The notes: a model not told the origin generated them from the letters alone. Counted from the stretch's first letter, positions 7,907-15,591 are shown. The stretch: DNA of 48,246 bases from DASWFI01 sp036394315 (GCA_036394315.1 DASWFI010000131.1:1-48246), one strand, 5' to 3'. Program-made: numbers and translations.

Positions 7907-8214
7907 ATCGCCCAGGTTGTTTCACAAATTGTCCAATATAACCAATTATATAGTATGTAGAATTCACTGCTTCACCGCATAGCTTGACTTTAAGCAGGTT
8001 CTGAAAGCAAGCAGTGGATTGTGCATAGTATATGGTTAGCACTTTTACAACTAACCGGCATCTTATAGAAACATATCCGATCAAGCTCGTGTTGAACAAA
8101 CATTCGATGAGAATAAATGGTAGAGCACGAATTGATCTAAGGTTTAGCTTTAAGACTAGACTTTAAGGATATGTTTGAAAGCAAGTCCTCGTCCTTGTAA
8201 AACGGGGCAAACTA
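7907..8214 (+). other. Long structured rRNA leader, no gene seen
   Basis: No coding frame with support was found here. A long-range stem pairs AAACATATCC (8069-8078) with GGATATGTTT (8167-8176). Inside it, GATCAAGCTCGTG pairs with CACGAATTGATC with small internal loops. A separate hairpin GCTTG...CAAGC lies at ~7982-8012. The region is probably an rRNA leader processed away, though an unrecognised small RNA cannot be excluded. Confidence 0.5.
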
Positions 8215-8238
8215 GTGATCATTGATTGCTAGTCAAAT
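8215..8238 (+). promoter_or_regulatory. 23S processing stalk, 5' strand
   Basis: These 24 bases are complementary to 14423-14446 with one mismatch and one wobble. They flank the 23S gene at both ends, as expected for an RNase III-type processing stem. Confidence 0.75.
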
Positions 8239-8927
8239 AAATGAATTAAACAATTAAGAGTGTATGGTGGATGCCTTGGCAGTTTAAGCCTAAGAAGGAC
8301 GTAGCAGCCTGCGATATGCTTCGGTGAGGTGGCAAGCAACCTTTGACCCGAAGATTTCCGAATGGGGCAACCTATCTGTTTGAAGAACAGATGTCTCATA
8401 GCCGTGGTGGTTATGAAGACGGGAACCGCGTGAAGTGAAACATCTCAGTAACGCGAGGAAAAGAAAAAAAGGACTTTAAGTAATTTTCACCAAGTAAACA
8501 AAATTTGGTCCAATATTTTGTTGGATCAAGTATTTGTTTATTTGGAAGATCCGATTTATCGTGATCGACCAAAAATGCTTATTGTCTCATTCTCCTAGTA
8601 GTGGCGAGCGAACGGGGAAGAGTCCAAACTAACTTTGTGTTTTCGAGCCGAAGAGTAATAGCAATATTATTTCAAGCTTGATTTAAAGCTTACAGGCGTT
8701 GCAAGGATTAGGGTAACAACAATCATTCATTAGGTCACTGTAATGATCTTGGAGATTTCAATTGGAGCTGTTTAGCCGAATGGTCTGGAAAGACCAGCCA
8801 AAGAGCGTGATAGCCGCGTAGAGCGAAAAACCTCTTATATCTTCCGAATGGTTTGTTAAGTACAACTAGACACGTGAAATCTAGTTGGAATTCGTGTCGA
8901 CTACGACATAAGACTAAATACTTAGAC

Positions 8928-8968
<41 letters not shown>

Positions 8969-9600
8969 CAGCCCGGTGAGGGCGATGAAATAGTACCTGA
9001 AACCATACACTTACAATCGAGTGGGAGCCCCGACGTCGCAGGATGTCGTGGGTGACCGCGTGCCTATTGAAGAATGACCCAACGAGTTAGAGGTACGTTG
9101 CTTACTTAAGCCAGACAACTGGCGAAGGTATAGTGAAAGCGAGCGTTAATAGCGCGTATTAATTATTTGTAGGGTTGAGAAGCTTTGCTTTTCGACCCCG
9201 ACATTTAATTAAAGGTAGCGTGCCCTAAACCCGAAACCCGGTGAGCTACTCATGGTCAGGATGAACGTTGTGTAAAAACAACGGGAGGTCCGAACGCTAG
9301 TATGTTGCAAAATACCGCGATGAACTGTGAGTAGGGGAGAAATTCCAATCGAACTGGGTAATAGCTGGTTCTCCTCGAAATAGCTTTAGGGCTAGCCTGT
9401 GCCGCACGTGTTTGAGGTAGAGCACTGAATCGGCTTTATGGTCGCAAGATCATGAACCGAACCAAACTCCGAATTCAAACACTTAAGGGCATGGAGTCAG
9501 ACAATGAGGTCTAAGCTTCGTTTGTCTAATGGAGAAGAATCCGAACCGCCGTTTAAGGTCCCTAAATCGAAACTATAGTGAAAAGGATGTGGGATCGCTC

Positions 9601-9637
<37 letters not shown>

Positions 9638-10607
9638 TAAAGAAAGCGTAACAGCTCACTGGTCAAGCGATCTTGCGCCGACAATGTATTGGGACTAAGT
9701 TTCGTACCGAAGGCGCGGATGCTTGCAATTTATTGCAGGCGTGGTAGAGGAGCGTTGTATGCGGGCTGAAGCAGAAAGGGAACTTTCTGTGGACTGCATA
9801 CAAGTGAGAATGTTGGGATAAGTAATATATATACATGTGAGAATCATGTACACCGAAAATCCAAGGTTTCCTGGGCAATGATAATCATCCCAGGGTTAGT
9901 CGATCCTAAGTTTCTGCCCGAACGGGCAGGGATAATGGCAAATACGGTTGATATTCCGTAACCGCTTATAATACTGATGCAATTACACATCATGGTAACT
10001 TGATCGCGATTTTGACTATTCGCGTCGTCGCATTGCTAGTCGGACCTACGAGGCAAACCCCGTAGGCTTATGTGTTCAGCCTCCTTCGGGATGTTGAATT
10101 ACTGTAACGGCGAGAGTGCGAAGAAATGTCGCAAGATAAATTCGGGCGAACCAAGGTGTCAAGAAACGTTGCTAGGGATTAGCGTGTGGATGAAAGCAAT
10201 TTCATCCTTCGCTAAATATTTATAAGTGATCGTACCGCAAACCGACACAGGTGGATGAGTGCTAGAATACTCAGGTGACCGGGACAATAATCCTTAAGGA
10301 ACTCGGCAAAAAAGCAGGCGTACCTTCGGTATAAGCCTTGCCTAAGCCCCGCTCTTTTAACTTTATTATTTAAAGTTTAGAGTGTGTTCCAACAAGAAGA
10401 CTACTTTAAACTGTAAAACAATAGTATTGTTAAATGAGCGGAGCTTAGGTCGCAGCGACTGACCCCTCCCGACTGTTTATCAAAAACTTAGGTCCATGCA
10501 AACCCGCAAGGGGAAGTATATGGGCTGATGCCTGGCCAGTGTCAGAAGGTTAAAACGATTGGCGCAAGCTCGTCGTCCAAGCCCTGATGAACGCCGGCAG
10601 TAACTAT

Positions 10608-10923
10608 GAACAATTGTAGTTATAAAATTTGGCTGTATGCGGGAACATCTCGTTAAGTTCAAAGTACTCACCCAGCCCCAGTTTGAAAAACTGGAGCTGG
10701 ACAGTAAAAATCTTTGAAATAGAGACAATCCGCAGGGAAGAGAATACCCAACAATGGGTGGAAAACTCCCCTCAACGACTATACGCCGAAACAACGGAAA
10801 ATCAGAAAATCGAAAGTCGGACAAATCGGACCCAAATCCGATCCGTCCGATTCTCCGATCTATCTGATCACCCGATGTATGATATAGTCTGATCTCATAG
10901 GAGACTATGAGCTAACATAAATG
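10608..10923 (+). mobile_element. Group I intron 1 (E. coli site 1917), no ORF
   Basis: The exon ends in AACTAT (helix 69 loop) and pairs with GTAGTT just inside the intron, with the U-G pair at the cut. The intron ends in G before AACTGTCC. Core signatures are AGACAATCCGCAGGGAAG (~10723-10740, P4-P6), CCTCAACGACTATACGCC (~10770-10787, P7 5' strand) and GATATAGTCTGATC (~10881, P7 3' strand). Length is 316 bases. A group I intron at the same position is known in Coxiella. No credible coding frame is present. Confidence 0.88.
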
Positions 10924-10937
10924 AACTGTCCTATGGT
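10924..10937 (+). other. 14-base 23S micro-exon
   Basis: AACTGTCCTATGGT corresponds to the near-universal stretch after helix 69 (E. coli 1918-1931) and lies between introns 1 and 2. It serves as 3' exon for one intron and 5' exon for the next. Confidence 0.85.
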
Positions 10938-11695
10938 AGAGGAATTTACTCCAATTTGGAGGTTTTGCTGCCATAGTAAAACTTGGCCATATGCTGGAAA
11001 GTCTGGTGTATCGAGCGCTACTGTTATGATATAATGACAATGGTTATATATTTATTGTCTTATGAAAACAACCAGTGAAAATGCGCCTCGTGCAGATAAT
11101 CAGCAGGAAAGGCTAATTGGGTGGATCGTCGGTTTTATTGATGGAGAAGGCTGTTTCTCAATAGGTTTTTTGAAGCAACCGGATCGTCAAGAATCGACAA
11201 GAGTTCGTAGAGGTTATGCAACAGGCTATCAAGTCGCTCATGAATTTGCAGTAGTGCAAGGAGCACGAAGCCTTAAAAGTCTTGAAGAATTGAAATCTTT
11301 CTTTGGGATTGGCAGTATCTATATTAATAGACGGCATGACAATCACAAAGAAAATTTATATCGATACACAGTAACTCGTCGAGAAGACTTGTTAAATGTA
11401 ATTATCCCTTTCTTTGAGAAATATCAATTGCGAACCGCTAAGAAACAGGATTTTCTATTATTTGCAAAGATTGTGAAATCAATGGCAAAAAACTATCATC
11501 GAACAAAAGATGGTGTCATAGCCATAGCCTTACTTTCTGAGCAGATGAATCATAGAAAATCAAGATCTAATCTAATTAGAATCCTCAGAGACCAGACGCC
11601 AAGCGTCCCGTCAAAGGCGGGATGAAGAGAGAGTCCCATCTGCATAGCGATATGCAGGCTTAACAGCACTTAATCAAAATTAAGCAAGACCGATT
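10938..11695 (+). mobile_element. Group I intron 2 (site 1931) carrying a LAGLIDADG gene
   Basis: The 5' exon CTATGGT pairs with GCCATAG (~10970-10976) with a U-G pair at the splice site. The bases just before that guide, TTTTGCT, pair with the 3' exon AGCGAAA (P10), fixing the 3' junction at 11695/11696. Core elements are GCAGATAATCAGCAGGAAAG (~11092) and a CAGAGACC segment (~11587). The base before the 3' exon is T, not the usual terminal G; the nearest G is at 11692. Site 1931 is a known intron position in other bacteria such as Thermotoga. Confidence 0.83.
11062..11625 (+). CDS. LAGLIDADG homing endonuclease, single motif (intron 2)
   Basis: This encodes 187 residues with one clear LAGLIDADG helix near 22-34 (GWIVGFIDGEGCF). 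No second motif was found, so it should act as a homodimer that cuts the intronless 23S gene and promotes intron homing. The fold fits the LAGLIDADG_1 family (conserved SLEELKSFFGIGSIY and KKQDFLLFAKIV segments). Oddly, the coding region overlaps the ribozyme core: codons ~11-18 (ADNQQER) are the P4-P6 strand, and the last ~15 codons (LRDQTPSVPSKAG) overlap P7. Protein and ribozyme sequence therefore constrain one another. ATG 11062 is the only good start; no strong ribosome binding site is seen. Confidence 0.85.
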   Translation: MKTTSENAPRADNQQERLIGWIVGFIDGEGCFSIGFLKQPDRQESTRVRRGYATGYQVAHEFAVVQGARSLKSLEELKSFFGIGSIYINRRHDNHKENLYRYTVTRREDLLNVIIPFFEKYQLRTAKKQDFLLFAKIVKSMAKNYHRTKDGVIAIALLSEQMNHRKSRSNLIRILRDQTPSVPSKAG

Positions 11696-12024
11696 AGCGA
11701 AATTCCTTGTCGTGTAAGTTACGACCCGCACGAATGGCATAACGAGTAGGGGACTGTCTTAAGGATTAACCCGATGAATTTACATTGACGGTAAAGATGC
11801 CGTCTACCCGCAACAAGACGGAAAGACCCTATGAAGCTTTACTATAGCGTGTCATTGATGCAAGATTCTTTTTGTTTAGCATAGGTGGGAGCCTTTGAAG
11901 CCTCGGCGCTAGCTGAGGTGGAGGCGACAAGTGAAATACCACCCTAAAAGAGTTTTGTTTCTAACGATTGTTTAACCAACTTTCGGACAGTGGCTCGTGG
12001 GTAGTTTAACTGGGGCGGTTGCCT

Positions 12025-12975
12025 ACGTCGTGATACAATCCGTTACGCTCCGATATTATATTGGAGAAGTATCACGGTGGGCGGTTTCGTAGCAATACGA
12101 AACGCAAACTTGGCTATATGCTGGAAACTCTGGTGAATCCAACTGTACTTTAGTATAATAATATTAAAGTAAAAATCAGTTCGGTGCAGACAACCCGCAG
12201 GGAAGTCTTCTGATAAAATCGGAATGACCCCTCAACGACTACACGCCGAGTATCCATAAAGGTTTATGGATAGTGATATAGTCTGAACTGCATGGCGACA
12301 TGCAGAACCGAATTTCGATTCGGTCCTTAATACTATGAATACTCTTGAAATAAGAGAATACAAGAAGGGTCTGAAGTTAACAAACGTACAGCGAGAAGTT
12401 TTGGTTGGGACGTTACTGGGCGACAGTCATTTGTCGAACTTTAATACCAAAGAAAACTTTAAACTTATGGTCCAGCACGGTTTAAGCCAAAAAGCTTATA
12501 CCGATTGGCTGTATTCCATATTTAAGAATTGGGTTTTGACTCCTCCAAAAGTCAAAGACCAGATCGTAAACAACAAGCTGTATAAGAAATATTGGTTTAA
12601 CACTTTAAGCCATGGCGCATTTAGGTTCTACGCTCAGCAGTTTTATGACGGCAAGCGTAAGACGGTGCCTCGACTTATTTACAAATGGCTAACGCCTTTG
12701 GGCTTAGCTGTTTGGTTTATGGATGATGGTTCGATTAAATCGAAGGATCATCGCGCATTGATTCTCAATACGCAGTGTTATACCGATAGTGATCTACATC
12801 AATTGCAGAAAGTGTTGCTTGATAAGTATAAAATTACCACCACTTTGCGAAAGCAAAAAGAGGGTAAGCAGATATATTTAGTGGCAACATCAGTGCAAGA
12901 ATTTGTTAACATTATCAGACCATATATATTGCCAGAGATGGAATATAAACTTGGAAAATTAAGGTAACATAATTG
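12025..12975 (+). mobile_element. Group I intron 3 (site 2262) carrying a LAGLIDADG gene
   Basis: The exon ends in TTGCCT (12024) and pairs with GGGCGG inside the intron, with U-G at the cut. The intron ends in G at 12975, and joining the exons restores GCCTCC...GGAGGC of helix 81. Core elements are GCAGACAACCCGCAGGGAAG (12186-12205), CCTCAACGACTACACGCC (~12230) and GATATAGTCTG (12275). A stem CGTGATAC/GTATCACG lies near the 5' end. Length is 951 bases. Its P7-P9 segment at 12275-12306 is identical over 32 bases to intron 5 (13979-14010). Confidence 0.88.
12335..12967 (+). CDS. LAGLIDADG homing endonuclease, two motifs (intron 3)
   Basis: This encodes 210 residues with two LAGLIDADG helices: residues ~22-34 (REVLVGTLLGDSHL) and ~125-138 (LGLAVWFMDDGSIK). 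It therefore belongs to the monomeric LAGLIDADG_2 class, unlike the intron 2 enzyme. It would cut the uninterrupted 23S allele at helix 81 and may also help fold its intron. The gene lies after the ribozyme core and its TAA is 8 bases from the intron end, so it occupies the 3' peripheral region rather than overlapping the core. The frame is full length with both acidic motif residues present, so it looks intact. Confidence 0.9.
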   Translation: MNTLEIREYKKGLKLTNVQREVLVGTLLGDSHLSNFNTKENFKLMVQHGLSQKAYTDWLYSIFKNWVLTPPKVKDQIVNNKLYKKYWFNTLSHGAFRFYAQQFYDGKRKTVPRLIYKWLTPLGLAVWFMDDGSIKSKDHRALILNTQCYTDSDLHQLQKVLLDKYKITTTLRKQKEGKQIYLVATSVQEFVNIIRPYILPEMEYKLGKLR

Positions 12976-13215
12976 CCTAAATGGTAACGGAGGCGTTTAT
13001 TAAGGTAAGCTTAGCTCCGATGGAAACGGAGTGTGACGCGCAAACGCACAAGCTTGCTTAACTGCAAGGCTGGCACGCCGCGCAGATACGAAAGTAGAAG
13101 TTAGTGATCCGACCATCCTTCGTGGAAGGGTGGAAGCTCAACGGATAAAAGTTACTCTAGGGATAACAGGCTGATCTAGTCCAAGAGTCCATATCGACGA
13201 CTAGGTTTGGCACCT

Positions 13216-13577
13216 TAACAAATCGGGGTGCATGGACAGTAATGTCCTTCCAATTTCTTCGTCCGTCTCTTCGCTCACAAAGCGAGGGATAAAAATCGAA
13301 GAAAATAAATTCGGCTTATAACGGTGAACCCGTAGTTAATTATGTGGTAAGTTTTTTACTAATTAACCGGCAATACCGTGGGAAGTCATCCAGGCCTTTT
13401 CGCAAGAAAGAGCAGGATTGACCCCGTAACGACTGATCTGAAAAGAGAGACCTATGCCACAAGCATAGGTAATACGCCGAGTCCTGTCATAAAAAAAGCA
13501 GACCATGATCTCGAGATCTAAAGTCGCTGATAGGAACAAGATATAGTCTACACCATACGAAATTATGGAATTATGTA
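13216..13577 (+). mobile_element. Group I intron 4 (site 2500, peptidyl-transferase centre), no ORF
   Basis: The exon GGCACCT (ending 13215) pairs with GGGTGC (~13226) with U-G at the cut. ATCG just before the guide pairs with the 3' exon CGAT, placing the junction at 13577/13578. Core signatures include GTAACGACTGATCTG and GATATAGTCTACACC near 13550. The intron ends in A, not G; the nearest G is 13575. The insertion lies beside the equivalent of A2503, in the catalytic centre. Length is 362 bases and no coding frame is present. Confidence 0.8.
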
Positions 13578-13681
13578 CGATGTCGGCTCATCACATCCTG
13601 GAGCTGGAGAAGGTTCCAAGGGTTTGGCTGTTCGCCAATTAAAGTGATACGCGAGCTGGGTTCAAAACGTCGTGAGACAGT

Positions 13682-14086
13682 GAAACTTTGCTGTCTATAA
13701 ATTTAGCTATATGCTGGGATATCTGAGTATCTCATAGTACTAATATCGCTTAACTGATCCTTATATGATAAGTTTAAGTTATATTAGTGAAAATCTATGA
13801 GTGCAGACAATCAGCAGGAAAGACTAGATTCATACATTTCCGGTTATGTTGATGAGCGATGGAAAAGAAAGTCCACTTTGAATAGAAATGGGATTTATCG
13901 CAAAGACATAACTCGCGTAATTAGAATCTAGAATCCTCAACGACTACATGCTAAAACTTCGACCAAGTGTCGGAGCAAGATATAGTCTGAACTGCATGGC
14001 GACATGCAGAGCCAGAAGAAATTACTGGCCGCTCTGATTGATTTCAGAGTCTATTCTTGATTTTCAAGAATTGAAGTAACAGAATG
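13682..14086 (+). mobile_element. Group I intron 5 (site 2604) with a decayed endonuclease gene
   Basis: The exon AGACAGT (ending 13681) pairs with GCTGTCT inside the intron, U-G at the cut. The intron ends in G at 14086 before TTGGTCC. Core elements are GCAGACAATCAGCAGGAAAG (13803-13822), CCTCAACGACTAC (~13935) and GATATAGTCTGAACTGC (13979). Length is 405 bases. It lies next to the equivalent of A2602. Confidence 0.88.
13797..13931 (+). pseudogene. Remnant LAGLIDADG endonuclease ORF in intron 5
   Basis: A 44-codon frame begins MSADNQQERLDSYISGYVDE and ends in VIRI then TAG. Its start matches the intron 2 enzyme (ADNQQERLIGWIVGFIDGEG) in phase and position. Its end matches that enzyme's C-terminal LIRIL region. 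The LAGLIDADG helix is corrupted (SGYVDERWK instead of VGFIDGEGCF) and about 130 central residues are deleted. This is most simply an internally deleted endonuclease gene, leaving a splicing-only intron. Confidence 0.75.
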
Positions 14087-14422
14087 TTGGTCCTTATCTG
14101 TTGTGGGTGTTCGAAACTTGAGTGGGTGCATCCTTAGTACGAGAGGACCAGGATGCATAGACCTCTGGTGTACCGGTTGTCGCGTCCGCGGCATCGCCGG
14201 GTAGCTAGGTCTAGTTAAGATAAACGCTGAATGCATATAAGCGTGAAGCTGTCCACAAAACTAGGTTTCGTTGCTTGAAATATAGCGATAGTTTCGGGGA
14301 AGACTACCCCGTATTAGCAAAGTTGCTGTAGCAATACAGTGATGGAGCTGTATAGGTTGCAGGTGTAAGTGCAGTAATGCATTGAGCCGAGCAATACTAA
14401 TCAAACGAAAGTTTAATTCAGA

Positions 14423-14446
14423 ATTTGACTGGCATTCAATGATCAC
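14423..14446 (+). promoter_or_regulatory. 23S processing stalk, 3' strand
   Basis: Complementary to 8215-8238 (see that entry). Together they close the 23S precursor over more than 6 kb including the introns. Confidence 0.75.
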
Positions 14447-14466
14447 TAAGATCATGAATGTATAAT

Positions 14467-14900
14467 TTACAATTGTGTGCTGGGTAATGGAAAGTTTGGG
14501 AGTGTTTGTCGTACGCGAAAATACAGGGACGGCTCATAACCCGATCTGTTAGTTCCGGTTCGTAGCTGCTACTACAGCCAACCGCCGAGAACCTGTGCGA
14601 CGAATAACTCCTCCCGGCCCAGGGCTTTGACTTCACTTGGTAACCGGGTCATTTGGGAAATGTAATCGGTTTCCCAACAAGCGGTGAGTTATTGTGCTTC
14701 AGCTGCTGTTGAGGGCAATTCCGCTACTCAACGCTAGGCTGATCAACTGGGGCACGGTAACTCCCGGTAATTTTAAGGAGTTGAGAGGGTGGTTTGCATG
14801 AACACGACAAGGAATGACAATATCCCTTGTCGGGTAGAAAAACCGTGCAGCAGGGATTGTTCCCCAATATGCTGACGAAGTGCCTAAGGTGGGAATCCTT
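14467..14900 (+). ncRNA. rnpB: RNase P RNA-like gene between 23S and 5S
   Basis: Conserved RNase P RNA blocks occur in the right order. GGAAAGTTTGGG (14489-14500) is the CR-I/P4 5' strand. ACAGCCAACCGCCGA (14573-14587) matches the E. coli core block. A hairpin at 14653-14677 has the loop TGTAATCGG. Then come GGGCACGGTAACTCCCGG (~14750-14767) and CCCCAATATGCTGA (14862-14875), the CR-V/P4 3' strand. P4 pairs TTGGG with CCCAA, and P2 can pair TGCTG (14478-14482) with CAGCA (14848-14852). A TATAAT at 14461-14466 may be its own -10. The 5' domain (P1/P3) looks short and both ends are approximate. It matures the 5' end of tRNAs as a ribozyme. Confidence 0.65.
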
Positions 14901-14936
14901 CAAGCATGTGAATCATCCGCCTATTACAGTTTGAAC

Positions 14937-15009
14937 GTCCGAGTAGCTCAAAGCAGAGCAGCTGACTTCATCAGCAGGTTGCAGGTTCGAGACCTGTCTA
15001 GGACCGCCA
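14937..15009 (+). tRNA. Degenerate tRNA-like gene, anticodon uncertain
   Basis: The acceptor strands GTCCGAG and CTAGGAC pair with one G-A mismatch. The D arm is GCTC/GAGC with a 6-base loop lacking the GG pair, and the T arm GCAGG-TTCGAGA-CCTGT is normal. The anticodon arm GCTGA/TCAGC encloses only five bases (CTTCA) rather than seven. Read as a 7-base loop it would be ACTTCAT (UUC, Glu, with C at 33). Read as a shortened loop the triplet would be UCA. One extra base precedes GCCA at the 3' end. It may be a decayed tRNA or a tRNA-like element. Confidence 0.5.
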
Positions 15010-15146
15010 AACCATTCGCCTTTCGAGAAAGAGGCGGCGTTCGCAACATTCTGTTGCAAACGAAATATCTTTCTCTCTATTCCCCAGCACATAAAAAATA
15101 AGATGCTCTTTACGAAGCGGAATATTTTTGCTAACATTAATTCGTT
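15010..15146 (+). other. Spacer with two hairpins
   Basis: CGCCTTT-CGAG-AAAGAGGCG (near 15017) and CGTTCGCAACA-TTC-TGTTGCAAACG (near 15039) form stems without T runs, so they look like processing signals rather than terminators. No gene is evident. Confidence 0.45.
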
Positions 15147-15245
15147 ATGCAGAAATATAAAGCTTCATTCCGGTTAGTTGGTTTGTTGTTAGCAATTGCA
15201 GCAGTAGGTGTACTGGTTTTCGCTGTTACTAACAACACTCTTTAA
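15147..15245 (+). CDS. 32-residue single-helix membrane peptide
   Basis: ATG 15147 opens a 32-codon frame: a basic start (MQKYKASFR), a strongly hydrophobic helix (LVGLLLAIAAVGVLVFAV) and a short polar tail (TNNTL). This is the layout of a small single-pass membrane peptide. No Shine-Dalgarno sequence is seen, and TAACAT at 15132-15137 could act as a -10 for a nearly leaderless mRNA. Its place between tRNA-like and 5S genes is unusual. The composition is too regular for chance in rRNA spacer, but there is no homology-based support. Confidence 0.5.
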   Translation: MQKYKASFRLVGLLLAIAAVGVLVFAVTNNTL

Positions 15246-15260
15246 TAATTTTGTTTAATC

Positions 15261-15377
15261 TCCGCGTGTTTCAAGGGCTGTGGTACGACCTGATCCCTTC
15301 CCGAACTCAGAAGTCAAACGCAGCACCGCTGATGATACTACAGTGTAAGACTGTTGGGAAAGTAAGCAATGCGCGGT
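15261..15377 (+). rRNA. rrf: 5S rRNA
   Basis: The terminal helix is CCGCGT (15262-15267) with GCGCGG (15371-15376). The diagnostic CCCGAACTCAGAAGTCAAACG block lies at ~15301. Total length is ~117 bases. T-rich sequence follows. It is ~840 bases downstream of 23S, with the RNase P-like RNA, the tRNA-like gene and a small frame between. Confidence 0.93.
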
Positions 15378-15389
15378 TTTTAATTTGGT

Positions 15390-15541
15390 AAAATTTTGTT
15401 TACTCGCTCAGCCTTGTTTTCGGTAATGTAAAAATCAGCAATTTTAAATATACTTCAAAGTAGATTTTTACTCGCGTTGCGATTTCTGAGGAAATACGCA
15501 AAGCGTCCGAAAACAGGGCTTTCGCTCGTTCACAAAATTTT
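15390..15541. repeat. Nested 150-base inverted repeat
   Basis: AAAATTTTGT (15390-15399) pairs with ACAAAATTTT (15532-15541), and AGCCTTGTTTTCGG (15410-15423) with CCGAAAACAGGGCT (15507-15520). GTAAAAATC (15428-15436) pairs with GATTTTTAC (15463-15471), and TCGCGTTGCGATTTC (15472-15486) with GAAATACGCAAAGCG (15491-15505). It could be a structured RNA or a small non-autonomous mobile element. No coding frame is present. Confidence 0.65.
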
Positions 15542-15568
15542 CCTTTGGGAGGGAAGGGAAATAGGCAG

Positions 15569-15591
15569 ACCTTAGCAAAGGGTCTTTTTTG
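15569..15591 (+). terminator. Intrinsic terminator (copy A of a repeated type)
   Basis: AGACCTT-AGC-AAAGGGTCT is followed by six T. It is nearly identical to the terminator at 16427-16448. Confidence 0.85.

Noticed and set aside
7643..8242. 16S rRNA or small RNA gene in the leader
   Set aside because: None of the 16S conserved blocks is present; only promoter and structured leader are supported.
10629..10892. 87-codon frame across intron 1
   Set aside because: It runs through the group I core, has no start context and no protein-like pattern; treated as chance.
14467..14900. tmRNA or 6S RNA
   Set aside because: No tag peptide, no tRNA-like ends and no 6S-type long bulge; RNase P blocks fit better.
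14937..15009. Selenocysteine or opal-reading tRNA
   Set aside because: Possible UCA triplet and GCCA end are suggestive, but the acceptor is not 8 bp, there is no long variable arm and TGA is an ordinary stop.
14436..15137. Several minus-strand frames over the RNase P-like and tRNA-like region
   Set aside because: One (SNLQPADEVSC pattern) is the well-known reverse translation of tRNA genes; the others overlap structured RNA.
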